Shown here piece by piece: positions 7,917 through 17,651 of a stretch of DNA of 64,000 nt. The DNA comes from an uncultured Roseburia sp. Its GTDB lineage: Bacteria > Bacillota > Clostridia > Lachnospirales > Lachnospiraceae. How positions within the stretch are numbered: the stretch's first letter is position 1; the number at the start of each line of letters is the position of its first letter. Position numbers and translations under genes: made by a program. The stretch lies in NCBI GenBank assembly GCA_946002055.1, contig CAMFYL010000005.1, forward strand, positions 42,651 to 106,650. The letters are read 5' to 3'. A model generated the notes under the pieces. That model was given only the letters and a program-made list of their open reading frames with translations, did not search any database and was not told the DNA's origin.

Positions 7917-9408
7917 CCTCTAGGTTTTCCTTTCCTCGAAATCTTCGTTTCTGGGTATCCTTTGCATGAATGGAACGATAAATCAGGCTCCACAAAGGGA
8001 AACGCACCACAGAATCCTTTCTCCGCTCCTGCCCATCCCCCTTGATGCCCACAAACGGTATTAAATAGGGGTGGTCATAGCTTTTGAGTAGTGCCAGATG
8101 GGTTAAAATGGCAAGCATAGCCCAAAGGAATCCAAAAAATCCCAGCCAGGCGCTGAGAATGATGACGAAAAACTTTAGCAAGCGAAATGCCCCGGCAAAC
8201 TCGTCGTTGGGAATGCAAAAGGAACACAGCGCCGTAAAGGCCACTACAATCACCACAATGGGAGAAACAAGATTTGCCTCCACAGCCGCCTGGCCGATAA
8301 TCAAGCCTCCAACAATGCCAATGGTATTTCCCATAGCTCCCGGCAGGCGAACTCCCGCCTCTCTTAATAGTTCAAAGGACAATTCCATCAAAATCACCTC
8401 CACCACTGCCGGGAAAGGCACTCCCTGCCTTGCCGCCGCAAAAGACAGCAGCAAGGTGGTTGGCAGAATTCCCGTCTGAAAATTGGTTACCGCCAGATAT
8501 AATCCCGGCAGGCTCATAGCAAAAAAGGAGGCCACATAGCGAATCAATCTGGCAAAAGAAGCAATCCACGGCCTCTGATAATAGTCGTCTGTGGTTTGGA
8601 TAAAGGAATTGTAATCTGCAGGCATAATCAGTGCCGCAGGAGAATTGTTACACAGCACCACCACTTTTCCGTCTAACACTTCCATTACCGCCCGGTCTGG
8701 ACGCAGGGTGGATTGGATTTGAGGAAAGGGAGAGAGCCAGGTATCCTCTGTCAACTGTTCTGCCATTCCCCCATCCAAAACACCGTCAATTTGGAAATCC
8801 GAAAGACGCTCCTTCACCTTTTTCACCAGTTCCGGTTTTACGATTCCATCCATATAAGTAATATTGATAAGGGTCTGGGTTCGCTTTCCCAGAAACATTT
8901 CCTCCACCTTAAAATCCAGGGAACGCAATCGCTTACGCATCAAAGCTGTATTTAGTTTCACATTTTCGTTAAAGCCCTCGTTGGAACCACGAAGCACCTT
9001 TTCCGTATCCGTATCCTTAATAGGTTCCCCCGGATATCCCTTGTCCGGAATTTTCATTGCCAGGGGAAATCCATCCACTAAAAGAATGGCATCACCTGTC
9101 AGAAGTCCCTCCCCCGCCTCTTCTGCCGTTTCATAAAGCATCACATCAGAAAGCCCCATTCCATTTTGGACAAGAACCTTGGGGATATCCTCCTCCGGCA
9201 TCTCAGAAAGTCGGGCCAAAAAATTCCCCAGAGCAGTGGTTCGCAACATCACAGAGGAAAGGGTCACTTCGATATAGATAAGGAAGCAGGAAATCCCCTT
9301 ATTCTTTCCTATCTTCATTTCCTTCTTTTTGATATCAGCGCAGTTTTGAAACAGTGCCACCATAGCAGCTTCATCCCGCTGCAGATTTCCCGTAAATTGA
9401 TACTCCAT
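7909..9408 (-). CDS. gerAA: Spore germination protein GerAA
   Basis: GerAA-family A subunit of a nutrient germinant receptor in the spore inner membrane. The 499-residue protein has a soluble N-terminal half with family features (LTGDAILLVDGFPLAMKIP, RGSNEGFNENVKLNTALMRK, DSWLSPFPQIQSTLRPDRA-like) followed by membrane segments (SLPGLYLAVTNF, TTLLLSFAAARQGVPFP, GNTIGIVGGLIIGQAAV). I place the start at the ATG at 9408, preceded by AAGGAG; an upstream in-frame TTG at 9453 has no matching site. It is the first gene of a two-gene operon with the GerAB-AC fusion. Confidence 0.92.
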   Translation of the reverse strand: MEYQFTGNLQRDEAAMVALFQNCADIKKKEMKIGKNKGISCFLIYIEVTLSSVMLRTTALGNFLARLSEMPEEDIPKVLVQNGMGLSDVMLYETAEEAGEGLLTGDAILLVDGFPLAMKIPDKGYPGEPIKDTDTEKVLRGSNEGFNENVKLNTALMRKRLRSLDFKVEEMFLGKRTQTLINITYMDGIVKPELVKKVKERLSDFQIDGVLDGGMAEQLTEDTWLSPFPQIQSTLRPDRAVMEVLDGKVVVLCNNSPAALIMPADYNSFIQTTDDYYQRPWIASFARLIRYVASFFAMSLPGLYLAVTNFQTGILPTTLLLSFAAARQGVPFPAVVEVILMELSFELLREAGVRLPGAMGNTIGIVGGLIIGQAAVEANLVSPIVVIVVAFTALCSFCIPNDEFAGAFRLLKFFVIILSAWLGFFGFLWAMLAILTHLALLKSYDHPYLIPFVGIKGDGQERRKDSVVRFPLWSLIYRSIHAKDTQKRRFRGKENLEDE

Positions 9409-9484
9409 AGAAGCTCCTTTCCACCCCCACACCAAATCCAGCTCTTGTCCCAAACAAGAATCTGTACCTGGTTCTTTATATACA

Positions 9485-9515
9485 ACAAAAAGAGACAGGC
9501 ATTTTACCTGTCTCT
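9485..9515 (-). terminator. Terminator of the ispE-gntR transcript
   Basis: Stem AGAGACAGG / CCTGTCTCT with a 7-base loop, followed on the minus strand by TTTT. It separates gntR from gerAA. Confidence 0.85.
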
Positions 9516-9539
9516 TAGTATGCTTCTATGTGTTTTTAT

Positions 9540-10238
9540 TTATTCCTGCCCTTGAATCAACTGGCGCACCGCCTCAATCTGGTTCTCCAGGTGGGTATGC
9601 ATAATGTCTTTTACATAATCCGCATCTTTTCGCTCAAATCCGTCGATAATAGCTGCATGTTCCTGCACCAGCTGACCGTAGTCGCTGTTGCCCTTGATGT
9701 ACTCATAGCGATAGCGATACATCTGCTCCCGAAGATTATTTACAATGGTTTCCAATTTGGGATTGTCAGCCATCTTATATATCACATTATGGAAAGCCTC
9801 ATCCGCCTCACAGATCTTACGCACATTGCGGCCCTTAGTTGCCAACTCAAAATCCTTCATGGCACTCTTCAACTCAGAAAGTTGCTCCTCTGTCATACGC
9901 TCACATGCCATGGCAACAGCCAGCTCGTCTAAGGAATCGCGAATCTCTAACACATCCTGCAAATCCTTCTCTGTCATTTTGGCAACCTGAGCACCTTTTC
10001 TTGGAATGGTGACAGCCAGACCCTCCTGCTCAAGCATTCGGATTGCCTCCCGGACAGGGGTACGACTCACCCCTAATTTGTTGGCCAAGTGCATTTCCAT
10101 CAGACGTTCACCCGGCTTCATATCCCCTCTTAAAATGGCATTTCGAAGGGTGTTAAAAACTACGTCTCGAAGTGGCAAATATGAATTCATATCCAGTTGC
10201 AATTCTTCACTCATCATTTCTCTCCTGTCTGCTGTCAA
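9540..10238 (-). CDS. GntR-family transcriptional regulator (FadR/FCD type)
   Basis: A 232-residue DNA-binding regulator. Residues 20-90 form the GntR winged helix (LRDVVFNTLRNAILRGDMKPG, then LANKLGVSRTPVREAIRMLE), and residues 95-225 form an all-helical FCD ligand domain with DEAFHNVIYKMADNPKLE and HAAIIDGFERKD, where Asp and His residues often bind a metal. The ligand cannot be told from sequence. It starts 3 bases after the ispE stop and is probably co-transcribed with it, which is no evidence that it regulates isoprenoid synthesis. Confidence 0.9.
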   Translation of the reverse strand: MTADRREMMSEELQLDMNSYLPLRDVVFNTLRNAILRGDMKPGERLMEMHLANKLGVSRTPVREAIRMLEQEGLAVTIPRKGAQVAKMTEKDLQDVLEIRDSLDELAVAMACERMTEEQLSELKSAMKDFELATKGRNVRKICEADEAFHNVIYKMADNPKLETIVNNLREQMYRYRYEYIKGNSDYGQLVQEHAAIIDGFERKDADYVKDIMHTHLENQIEAVRQLIQGQE

Positions 10239-10241
10239 AGA

Positions 10242-11105
10242 TTATTTGACAATGGATGTAACTTCTACGCGATTCACAAGACCGGATGTCTCCAGAACAG
10301 ACTTGGCCTCCTGTACCAAAGTCTCATCCTCAAAGAATCCAAAGACAGTAGGTCCACTTCCGCTCATCATGGAAATCACCGCTCCGTGTTCCATCATTTC
10401 CCGCTTAATTTGATCAATCACCGGGTATTTCTCCACAGTGACTCCCTCTAATATATTTCCCATATGAGATGCCAGGCTATGCAAATCCCGATTCTCAATA
10501 TCTGCCACCATGGCATCAATATCCGGATGTGTAGGGTTTTTAAGCCCATCAAAATGCTCATATACATATTTGGTGGAAACCTCAATCGGTGGCTTGGCAA
10601 TGAGTACGAAGCAGTCCATCATTCTCGGAAGTCTTTTCAATTCCTGGCCAATGCCCTCTGCTAAGGCTGTGCCCCCCAGCAGACAGTATGGTACATCTGC
10701 TCCAATATTTACAGCTCTCTCCATCAGCTCCTCTTCCGTTAAATCCAGCTGAAAAACATGATTCACCCCAGTAAGTACTGCTGCTGCATCAGTGCTTCCC
10801 CCAGCCAAACCTGCTGCCACCGGAATACGCTTTTCCAGATGAATTTTCACCCCTTCTGTAATGTGAAATTCATCCATCAAAAGCTTTGCAGCCTTCACAC
10901 AAAGGTTGTCCTCACCAACAGGCAACGTTTCATCGTTGGTGGTCATAACAATACCAGGCTCATGGCTCGTAGCCACCGTAACCACATCATTAAGACCAAT
11001 GGTTTGCATAATCGTACGCACCAAGTGATATCCATCGTCCCTGCGACCAGTCACATCAAGTCCGATGTTAATTTTCGCTGATGCCATCAAAGTAATTTCG
11101 CTCAT
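10242..11105 (-). CDS. ispE: 4-diphosphocytidyl-2-C-methyl-D-erythritol kinase
   Basis: IspE phosphorylates CDP-methylerythritol in the non-mevalonate isoprenoid pathway, in the cytosol. The GHMP kinase motifs are clear: AKINIGLDVTGRRDDGYH at the N-terminus, the glycine-rich ATP loop PVAAGLAGGSTDAAAVL near residue 100, and the C-terminal MSGSGPTVFGFF. The usual length is about 280-290 residues; this is 287. I chose the ATG at 11105, spaced properly from GGGTG, over a GTG six bases upstream. It leads a short operon with gntR. Confidence 0.95.
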   Translation of the reverse strand: MSEITLMASAKINIGLDVTGRRDDGYHLVRTIMQTIGLNDVVTVATSHEPGIVMTTNDETLPVGEDNLCVKAAKLLMDEFHITEGVKIHLEKRIPVAAGLAGGSTDAAAVLTGVNHVFQLDLTEEELMERAVNIGADVPYCLLGGTALAEGIGQELKRLPRMMDCFVLIAKPPIEVSTKYVYEHFDGLKNPTHPDIDAMVADIENRDLHSLASHMGNILEGVTVEKYPVIDQIKREMMEHGAVISMMSGSGPTVFGFFEDETLVQEAKSVLETSGLVNRVEVTSIVK

Positions 11106-11212
11106 AAGCACTCACCCGTCTCAATTATTGTATTTATTTTAGTACAATCTTATTCTATCATTCCCACAAGAATTGTTCAAGTGCATTTTGTATTCAAAAT
11201 ACATACAAATAC

Positions 11213-11241
11213 AAAACGAGCCGGGTAAAAAACCCGGCCCA
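11213..11241 (-). terminator. Terminator after relQ
   Basis: Stem GCCGGGT / ACCCGGC (11221-11239), followed on the minus strand by TCGTTTTG. Confidence 0.75.
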
Positions 11242-11245
11242 AAAA

Positions 11246-11893
11246 TCACGCTTCTTCCTGTTCCCGCTTTGCCTGTAAAATAGCTTCATTCAAAGACAAC
11301 ATCTTCTCATCCAACTCAGATACAATCTTGGAACACTCCTGCAAATCGTGGCTGATATACTCTGGGGCGTGGCCCTCAAACTTGTAATAAATCTTATGCT
11401 CAAGACTTGCCCAGAAATCCATGGCAATGGTTCGAATCTGAATTTCCACCTTTGTATCAACCACACGATCCGATAAGAAAATTGGCAGAGAAACAATCAT
11501 GTGATAGCTCTTGTATCCGCTTTCCTTTGGATTCTTAATGTAATCCTTAATGGAAATTACCGTGATATCGTTCTGGCGGCCAATCATATCCGCCAAACGA
11601 TAAATATCAGATGTGAAGGAGCACACAATGCGAATTCCGGCAATATCGTTACAATATTCCATCATATTAGGTATGGAGGTCTCGTAGCCATATCTCTTTA
11701 ATTTTTTCACAATGCTCTCCGGACTCTTCAGTCTCTTTTTTACATACTCAATTGGGTTGTACTGATGTACATGCTGGAATTCGTCATTTAAAATCTCCAG
11801 CTTTGTTCCCATCTCCTTCAGTGCAGAGTTGTACATAAGCATGGCGGTATTCCATGACTCTACCGACTCATCTAACATAATTTGATTTTCCAT
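11246..11893 (-). CDS. relQ: Small alarmone synthetase, GTP pyrophosphokinase family (RelQ-like)
   Basis: A 215-residue stand-alone (p)ppGpp synthetase. The RelA/SpoT synthetase fold is visible from about residue 45: YVKKRLKSPESIVKKLKRYG, then DIAGIRIVCSFTSDIYRLADM, KDYIKNPKESGYKSYHMIVSL, and VEIQIRTIAMDFWASLEHKI, which hold the pyrophosphate-donor and acceptor sites. There is no HD hydrolase domain and no TGS/ACT regulatory region, and the C-terminus is a helical tail as in RelQ/YjbM. It follows the small TTG-started gene by 30 bases and probably shares its transcript. Confidence 0.92.
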   Translation of the reverse strand: MENQIMLDESVESWNTAMLMYNSALKEMGTKLEILNDEFQHVHQYNPIEYVKKRLKSPESIVKKLKRYGYETSIPNMMEYCNDIAGIRIVCSFTSDIYRLADMIGRQNDITVISIKDYIKNPKESGYKSYHMIVSLPIFLSDRVVDTKVEIQIRTIAMDFWASLEHKIYYKFEGHAPEYISHDLQECSKIVSELDEKMLSLNEAILQAKREQEEA

Positions 11894-11923
11894 TTACTAC
11901 AATCCCCCTAATCTCTATACCTT

Positions 11924-12187
11924 CTAGTCTTCTTCCAGAACTTCTATCTCTAAATAATCAAATGGAACTTCTTCCATAAAGCAGTCTCTTGTAAATCTCG
12001 CCTTTGCTCTTTGCCTGAAATCCCTTACTGTCACATCAAGCCAGATGGGTCTTCCCAAATCCATTTCGTAGCAGGCTTTCTCCAAAGCTCCAAACACCTT
12101 GTGGGTTCTGGTTTCCTCAGAGTCATCTTCCACAACCAAATCACACAGCATTCTGCTATCCTTCCACTGCTTGAACCAAATACGCAA
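11924..12187 (-). CDS. Conserved small protein of unknown function
   Basis: An 87-residue acidic protein that I do not recognise. It looks soluble and mixed alpha/beta (VFGALEKACYEMDLGRPIWLDVTVRDFRQ; the tail is FDYLEIEVLEED). The start is a TTG whose GGAGG site lies within the last codons of the TrmH-type gene upstream, so translation is probably coupled to it. A tidy operon position (TrmH-like, this gene, relQ) supports it as real. Confidence 0.7.
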   Translation of the reverse strand: MRIWFKQWKDSRMLCDLVVEDDSEETRTHKVFGALEKACYEMDLGRPIWLDVTVRDFRQRAKARFTRDCFMEEVPFDYLEIEVLEED

Positions 12188-12189
12188 AT

Positions 12190-12960
12190 CTAGTATCCTC
12201 CAAATTCCTTCCTTCTTTGACGGTTCGCCTCATACATCAATATCCCGGCCGCCATAGCAGCATTGAGCGATTCCAAGCGTCCCTCCATGGGGATGCGAAG
12301 CAGTTGGTTGGCCATAGCTGTGGTTTCATCCGTAAGACCATTTCCCTCATTTCCCACAAAAAAGCCACAACTGCCGGTGTAGTCAAAATCATCATACATC
12401 TTTGTTCCGCCTAGATGAGCCGCATAAAGTGTTACGCCGGCATTTCTTATTTCAGAAATAGTTTGTTCCCAATCTTCGGCAATTACAAATGGCACCCGGT
12501 AAATGCTTCCCATGGTAGAGCGCACTGTCTTGGGGTGAAACAAGTCCACGGTGGTCTTGTGCATCACAATCCCGGTGACGCCGGCACCTTCCCCTGTTCG
12601 AAACATAGTGCCAAGGTTTCCCGGATCCTGCACACCTTCCACCAAAAGAAGATGGGCCGGATTTTGCAGTAGCTGCTGTAAATGATAATGGGGCTTCTTT
12701 ACCACTGCAAGAACACCTTGTGGTGTTGTGGTATCGGACATGGCTTTCATCACAGCATCCGAGACGATTTCACCATCTACTCCCTGCCATTTATCCGCAT
12801 AGGATTCTGAAATGTAAAGCTCTAGTAAAAGCTCTGCCGGCGTTTCAGCCACCATCTTAGGTCCTTCCACCACAAATACATTTTCCTGATTGCGGAGCTT
12901 GGCTTTTTTCTGCAATTGTGTAATGTGTTTCACCTGTTTGTTGCTTGTGCTTGTTATCAT
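12190..12960 (-). CDS. TrmH/SpoU-family RNA 2'-O-methyltransferase
   Basis: A 256-residue SPOUT-class methyltransferase that probably methylates a ribose in rRNA or tRNA. The N-terminal substrate-binding part has SNKQVKHITQLQKKAKLRNQ and FVVEGPKMV. The knotted catalytic domain has LLLVEGVQDPGNLGTMFRTG, then FFVGNEGNGLTDE and the closing knot RIPMEGRLESLNAAMAAGI, with the Asn and Ser/Asn residues typical of the family. The exact target nucleotide cannot be told. The ribosome-binding site is weak. Confidence 0.9.
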   Translation of the reverse strand: MITSTSNKQVKHITQLQKKAKLRNQENVFVVEGPKMVAETPAELLLELYISESYADKWQGVDGEIVSDAVMKAMSDTTTPQGVLAVVKKPHYHLQQLLQNPAHLLLVEGVQDPGNLGTMFRTGEGAGVTGIVMHKTTVDLFHPKTVRSTMGSIYRVPFVIAEDWEQTISEIRNAGVTLYAAHLGGTKMYDDFDYTGSCGFFVGNEGNGLTDETTAMANQLLRIPMEGRLESLNAAMAAGILMYEANRQRRKEFGGY

Positions 12961-12983
12961 ATATTTTCCATTCTTTTACTCAA

Positions 12984-13015
12984 CAAAAAATGGCGCTCTC
13001 ATACAGGGCGCCATT
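12984..13015 (-). terminator. Terminator after pfkA
   Basis: Stem AATGGCGC / GCGCCATT with an 11-base loop, followed on the minus strand by TTTTG. It ends the dnaE-pfkA transcript. Confidence 0.85.
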
Positions 13016-13035
13016 GTCATATTCATCTTCTTCTA

Positions 13036-14013
13036 TTATGAAACGTTCAAAGAAGTACAAATCTCGAATTGATATTCATCGATACCCTTTGTCATTGAAA
13101 GAGCATCATCGATATCAAAATCAACGAACTCACCATGACGATATCCTACAACACGGTTTGTAGCTCCTTCACATAGCAAATCAACTGCCAGAGCTCCCAT
13201 AGTTGAAGCATATACACGGTCCTTACATGTAGGACTTCCGCCACGCTGCATATGACCCAAGATAGTAGCTCTTGTCTCAATACCTGTAGCTGCTTCAATT
13301 CGCTTAGCCATAGATGATGAATGACCGATTCCCTCAGCATTGATGATAATGTGGTGTTGCTTGCCCTTACGCTTACCCTCAATAATATGCTCAATCAATG
13401 CCTGCTCATCGTGATTGTATCTCTCCGGAAGCAATACATCCTCTGCACCGTTGGCAATACCACACCAAAGTGCAATGTATCCGGCGCCACGACCCATTAC
13501 CTCAATAATGGAGCAACGCTCGTGGGATGTAGATGTATCACGTACCTTATCGATTGCTTCCATAGCTGTATTAACAGCTGTATCAAAACCGATGGTATAC
13601 TCTGTACACGCAATATCAAGGTCAATGGTTCCCGGCAATCCAATGGTATTAATACCAAGAGCTGCCAACTTCTGTGCGCCCTTAAAAGAACCATCTCCAC
13701 CGATAACTACAAGGCCGTCGATGCCGTGCTTCTTACAAATCTCTGCACCCTTCTTCTGCACCTCCGGATCAATAAATTCCAGACATCTGGCTGTCTGAAG
13801 AATGGTACCACCGCGCTGGATAATCTCCGAAACGCTGTGTGCATCCATATCTATAATCTCCTCATTGAGGAGTCCTGCGTATCCACGCTTGATTCCCTTT
13901 ACCTTCTTTCCCTTTGCAATCGCCTGACGAACAACTGCACGGATGGCTGCGTTCATTCCTGGAGCGTCTCCGCCACTTGTCAAAACTCCGATTGTTTGTA
14001 CTTCATTTGCCAT
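13036..14013 (-). CDS. pfkA: ATP-dependent 6-phosphofructokinase
   Basis: Catalyses fructose-6-phosphate plus ATP to fructose-1,6-bisphosphate in glycolysis. Seen: the ATP loop VLTSGGDAPGMNAAIR, GGDGSFKGAQKL, the catalytic PGTIDLDIACTEYTIGFDTA (Asp of TID kept; the usual TIDND reads TIDLD), MGRGAGYIALW and HMQRGGSPTCKDR. Glycines in GGDGS and PGTID, at the positions where PPi-dependent enzymes carry Asp and Lys, point to ATP as donor. At 325 residues it is of normal length. It follows dnaE by 44 bases on one strand, with a GGAGGA site. Confidence 0.95.
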   Translation of the reverse strand: MANEVQTIGVLTSGGDAPGMNAAIRAVVRQAIAKGKKVKGIKRGYAGLLNEEIIDMDAHSVSEIIQRGGTILQTARCLEFIDPEVQKKGAEICKKHGIDGLVVIGGDGSFKGAQKLAALGINTIGLPGTIDLDIACTEYTIGFDTAVNTAMEAIDKVRDTSTSHERCSIIEVMGRGAGYIALWCGIANGAEDVLLPERYNHDEQALIEHIIEGKRKGKQHHIIINAEGIGHSSSMAKRIEAATGIETRATILGHMQRGGSPTCKDRVYASTMGALAVDLLCEGATNRVVGYRHGEFVDFDIDDALSMTKGIDEYQFEICTSLNVS

Positions 14014-14057
14014 CGTATCTTCCTCCTATCACTTATCACATTCACTCGAGTACTATT

Positions 14058-17000
14058 CTAATATCTTTTGCCTTGAAATTCAACATTCTTTTCCACAACT
14101 TTAACGTTATCCTCACCAAAAATTTCCTTTAATTTTTGGATAGAATAAACATTTACAGAAATGTTCCAATTTGCAGGCAAACGCTTCATAGCCTTGGGTG
14201 AAGCAATGTAAATGACAACGCCATCCTCGCCATCCATATCAGAAATGGCATCAAAGAGCTCCTGCTGTCGCTCTTCAAACTCCTCCTTGGTAGGAAACTG
14301 AATCCACATTTCCTTCTTTGTCTCATCAAAGCCGTGAATCTCCGAGCAAATGAGTTTGGCATCCTTTTCCTCTTCCACCTGGGCCCGGCCACGGATTAGC
14401 ACCTTGGCATCCTGCTCAATGTAGTTGCGATACTTTTCGTAGTCTCTTGGAAAAACAATGACCTCGATGGTCCCCAACAAGTCCTCCAGGGTAAGAAAGG
14501 CCATTATCTGATTATTCTTGGTATATTTAATGGTCTTATCCACAATCATACCGCCAATGATAACCATTTTCCCATCTTCTACACTTGACTTACCCGTCTC
14601 ATCATCAATGGCAAATTCCTTGGAATAAGCGGTTACATTTTTTTCAAGAATTGGCAGGTATTCCTCCAGCGGATGACCACTGATGTATACCCCAAGCACG
14701 TCCTTTTCCTGGGCTAGGAGTTCCTCTTTTTCAAACTCCTCCACATTTGGCATCCTAATTTCAAAGGATTCCTTTACATCATCTGAGGCAATGTCAAACA
14801 AGGTCATCTGGCCAGCCATGGACTTTTTCTTCTCATTATTCACACGATCCATAATGGAGGGGAAAACGATACACATCTGGCGGCGATTGCCATCTAAGGT
14901 ATCCAAGGCTCCCGCCTTAATGAGATTCTCCACAGCACGCTTGTTGATTTCTCTTCCATTTGCCCTAGTAAGGAAATCCTCTATGGTTTTATAAGGGCCA
15001 CGTTCCTTGCGCTCTTCAATAATAAAATCTACCACAGGTCGACCAATACTCTTAATGGCGTACATACCATAGCGAATCTGGCCGCAGGATACGGCGAATT
15101 TGCCCTGTCCCTGATTGATATCGGGAGGGAGAACTGCAATTCCCATGTCCCGACAAACCATAATGTATTCTGCCACCTTGCCGGAATTATCCAAAACAGA
15201 TGTCATCAGGGCAGCCATAAACTCTACCGGATAGTAATGCTTCAAATATGCCGTCTGATAGGCAACCACAGCATAGGCTGCAGCGTGAGACTTGTTAAAT
15301 GCATATTTTGCAAAGTCCGTCATATCGTCGTAAATCTTATTTGCCACCTGCTCAGAAATGCCATTGGCCACACAGCCGGCAACCCCTTCCTCCGGATTAC
15401 CGTAGACAAAGTTCTGACGCTCCTTTGCCATTACATCTGTCTTTTTCTTGGACATGGCGCGGCGTACAAGATCACTTCGGCCCATAGAATATCCGGCCAG
15501 GTCTCGCACAATCTGCATAACCTGCTCCTGGTATACAATACAGCCGTAGGTTGGCGCCAAAATCGGCTCCAGCTGTGGGCAGTCGTAGGTGATGGCATCC
15601 TTGTCATTTTTACCTCTGATGTAGGCAGGAATAAAGTCCATTGGGCCGGGACGATACAGAGAAATTCCCGCAATAATGTCCTCTAAACTCTCCGGTTTCA
15701 ACTCCTTCATAAAGCTCTTCATTCCGGCACTTTCCAACTGGAAAATACCCTCGGTTTTTCCGGAGCTTATGAGATCTAACACCCCTTTATCGTTATAATC
15801 GATGGCGTCCATGTTCAAAGAAACACCGTGGTTTTCTTTTACAAGTTTCACTGCATCGTCAATCACTGTCAGGGTTCGAAGGCCCAAAAAATCCATTTTC
15901 AAAAGGCCCAGCTCCTCAATGGTTGTCATGACAAACTGGGTGGTGATGGTACCGTCTCCACCACGTGAAAGTGGCACATATTCATCCATTGGCTTCTGGG
16001 AAATCACCACGCCCGCTGCGTGCATTCCCGTATGTCTTGGGAGACCCTCCAAACGTTGTGCCGTATCAATGAGCTTTTTCACCTCAGGGTCTTCGTCGTA
16101 CATTTTCTTTAAATCCGGGCTCATGTTCAGAGCCATTTCCAAGGTGATATTCAACTCGTCCGGCACTGCCTTTGCGATGGCGTCCACATAATTGTATGGA
16201 AGGTCAAGGACGCGGCCAACGTCGCGGATGACACCCTTAGCTTTTAAGGTACCAAAGGTAACAATCTGTGTTACGCATTCCTTGCCGTATTTTTCCACCA
16301 CATAATCGATAACTTCCCCACGACGATTGAAGCAAAAGTCGATATCAATATCCGGCATGGACACACGCTCCGGATTTAAGAAGCGCTCAAAGAGAAGGTT
16401 GTAGCGGATAGGGTCAATATTGGTGATACCTGTGGTATAGGATACCAGACTTCCCGCTGCACTTCCTCGTCCCGGCCCCACCGGAATGTCATGGGTTCTT
16501 GCATAATTGATAAAATCCCAAACTATCAGAAAGTAATCCACATATCCCATTTTGCGGATGGTGTTCAGCTCATATTCCAGTCTTGGCTTTAGCTCTTCGG
16601 CCCCAGCGCCGTAACGCTCCTGTAAGCCGTCGTAACAAAGCTTGTTCAGGTAGGTCCAGGAATCATACCCCTCCGGCACCTGATAATGAGGCAGTTTGGT
16701 AACGCCAAACTCGATGGTCACATCACAGCGGTCTGCGATTTTCTGGGTGTTTTCCAAAGCCTGGGGCGCATATGGGAACAGCTTGCGCATCTCATCTTCG
16801 GATTTTACGTAAAACTGACCGCCCTCATAGCGCATGCGGTCCTCATCAGAAAGCTTCTTTCCCGTCTGAATACATAGAAGCACATCGTGAGGCTCGGCGT
16901 CCTCGGCGTAGGTGTAGTGAATATCGTTGGTGCATACAAGCTCAATTCCCGTCTCCTTGCTTAGGCGCACCAATTCCTGGTTTACATACTCCTGGGCCTC

Positions 17001-17540
17001 AATGCCGTGATTTTGCAGCTCCAGAAAATAGTTTCCCACCCCAAAAATATCCTGAAAATGAAGGGCTATTTCCTTAGCCTCATCATACATGCCACGCTGC
17101 AAATAGCGAGGCACTTCTCCTGCCAAACAAGCAGAGAGCGCAATCAAGCCCTGGTGGTATTTCTCCAGCACCTCCATATCAATACGAGGCTTGTAGTAGT
17201 AGCCATCGACAAAACCAATAGACACCAGCTTCATCAGATTCTGGTATCCAATGTTATTCTCCGCCAGAAGCACAAGGTGATAATAACGGTCCTCCCCGTG
17301 ACTGGTCTCCCGGTCGAATCTGGACCCCGGGGCCACATACACCTCGCACCCTAGAATCGGTCGAATCCCCTGCTTGTGACACTCCTTGTAAAAATCAATC
17401 ACACCGTACATCACACCATGGTCCGTGATGGCCGCCGCATTCATTCCCAATTCCTTCACTCGGGCAACATATTCTTTTATCTTATTTGACCCATCCAGCA
17501 AACTATACTCCGTATGGGTGTGCAAATGTACAAATGCCAC
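14058..17540 (-). CDS. dnaE: DNA polymerase III subunit alpha (DnaE)
   Basis: A 1160-residue replicative polymerase subunit. Order of domains: PHP domain (HLHTHTEYSLLDGSNKIKEY at the N-terminus; ITDHGVMYGVIDFYK), polymerase core with the catalytic aspartates in MPDIDIDFCFNRRGEVIDYV and GPGRGSAAGSLVSY, then the helix-hairpin-helix region and an OB fold (MIVDKTIKYTKNNQIMAFLT) near residue 1000. It lacks the exonuclease insert of PolC, so it is the DnaE type that in Firmicutes extends primers alongside PolC. The start is a GTG after GAGGAGAAGG. A REP-like element ends about 24 bases upstream of it. Confidence 0.96.
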   Translation of the reverse strand: MAFVHLHTHTEYSLLDGSNKIKEYVARVKELGMNAAAITDHGVMYGVIDFYKECHKQGIRPILGCEVYVAPGSRFDRETSHGEDRYYHLVLLAENNIGYQNLMKLVSIGFVDGYYYKPRIDMEVLEKYHQGLIALSACLAGEVPRYLQRGMYDEAKEIALHFQDIFGVGNYFLELQNHGIEAQEYVNQELVRLSKETGIELVCTNDIHYTYAEDAEPHDVLLCIQTGKKLSDEDRMRYEGGQFYVKSEDEMRKLFPYAPQALENTQKIADRCDVTIEFGVTKLPHYQVPEGYDSWTYLNKLCYDGLQERYGAGAEELKPRLEYELNTIRKMGYVDYFLIVWDFINYARTHDIPVGPGRGSAAGSLVSYTTGITNIDPIRYNLLFERFLNPERVSMPDIDIDFCFNRRGEVIDYVVEKYGKECVTQIVTFGTLKAKGVIRDVGRVLDLPYNYVDAIAKAVPDELNITLEMALNMSPDLKKMYDEDPEVKKLIDTAQRLEGLPRHTGMHAAGVVISQKPMDEYVPLSRGGDGTITTQFVMTTIEELGLLKMDFLGLRTLTVIDDAVKLVKENHGVSLNMDAIDYNDKGVLDLISSGKTEGIFQLESAGMKSFMKELKPESLEDIIAGISLYRPGPMDFIPAYIRGKNDKDAITYDCPQLEPILAPTYGCIVYQEQVMQIVRDLAGYSMGRSDLVRRAMSKKKTDVMAKERQNFVYGNPEEGVAGCVANGISEQVANKIYDDMTDFAKYAFNKSHAAAYAVVAYQTAYLKHYYPVEFMAALMTSVLDNSGKVAEYIMVCRDMGIAVLPPDINQGQGKFAVSCGQIRYGMYAIKSIGRPVVDFIIEERKERGPYKTIEDFLTRANGREINKRAVENLIKAGALDTLDGNRRQMCIVFPSIMDRVNNEKKKSMAGQMTLFDIASDDVKESFEIRMPNVEEFEKEELLAQEKDVLGVYISGHPLEEYLPILEKNVTAYSKEFAIDDETGKSSVEDGKMVIIGGMIVDKTIKYTKNNQIMAFLTLEDLLGTIEVIVFPRDYEKYRNYIEQDAKVLIRGRAQVEEEKDAKLICSEIHGFDETKKEMWIQFPTKEEFEERQQELFDAISDMDGEDGVVIYIASPKAMKRLPANWNISVNVYSIQKLKEIFGEDNVKVVEKNVEFQGKRY

Positions 17541-17564
17541 GTTCCTTCTCCTCTTCCACCACTA

Positions 17565-17651
17565 GGGTGCCATTAGGGTGCCATTAGGGACAGTCCCTAT
17601 TGGCACCCAGAAGTGTCCCCAATGGCACCAATATCTGTCCCTATTGGCTCC
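17565..17651. repeat. REP-like element, copy A
   Basis: Composite of GGTGCC-ATTAGGGAC type palindromes: a full hairpin GGTGCCATTAGGGA-CAG-TCCCTATTGGCACC with one mismatch, then half units ending in CAATGGCACC and TATTGGCTCC. It is the inverted counterpart of copy B and lies at the 3' end of the transposase, whose last codons (AGG AGC CAA TAG) fall inside it. Confidence 0.88.

Noticed and set aside
13036..14013. PPi-dependent phosphofructokinase
   Set aside because: Glycines in GGDGS and PGTID are those of ATP-dependent enzymes.
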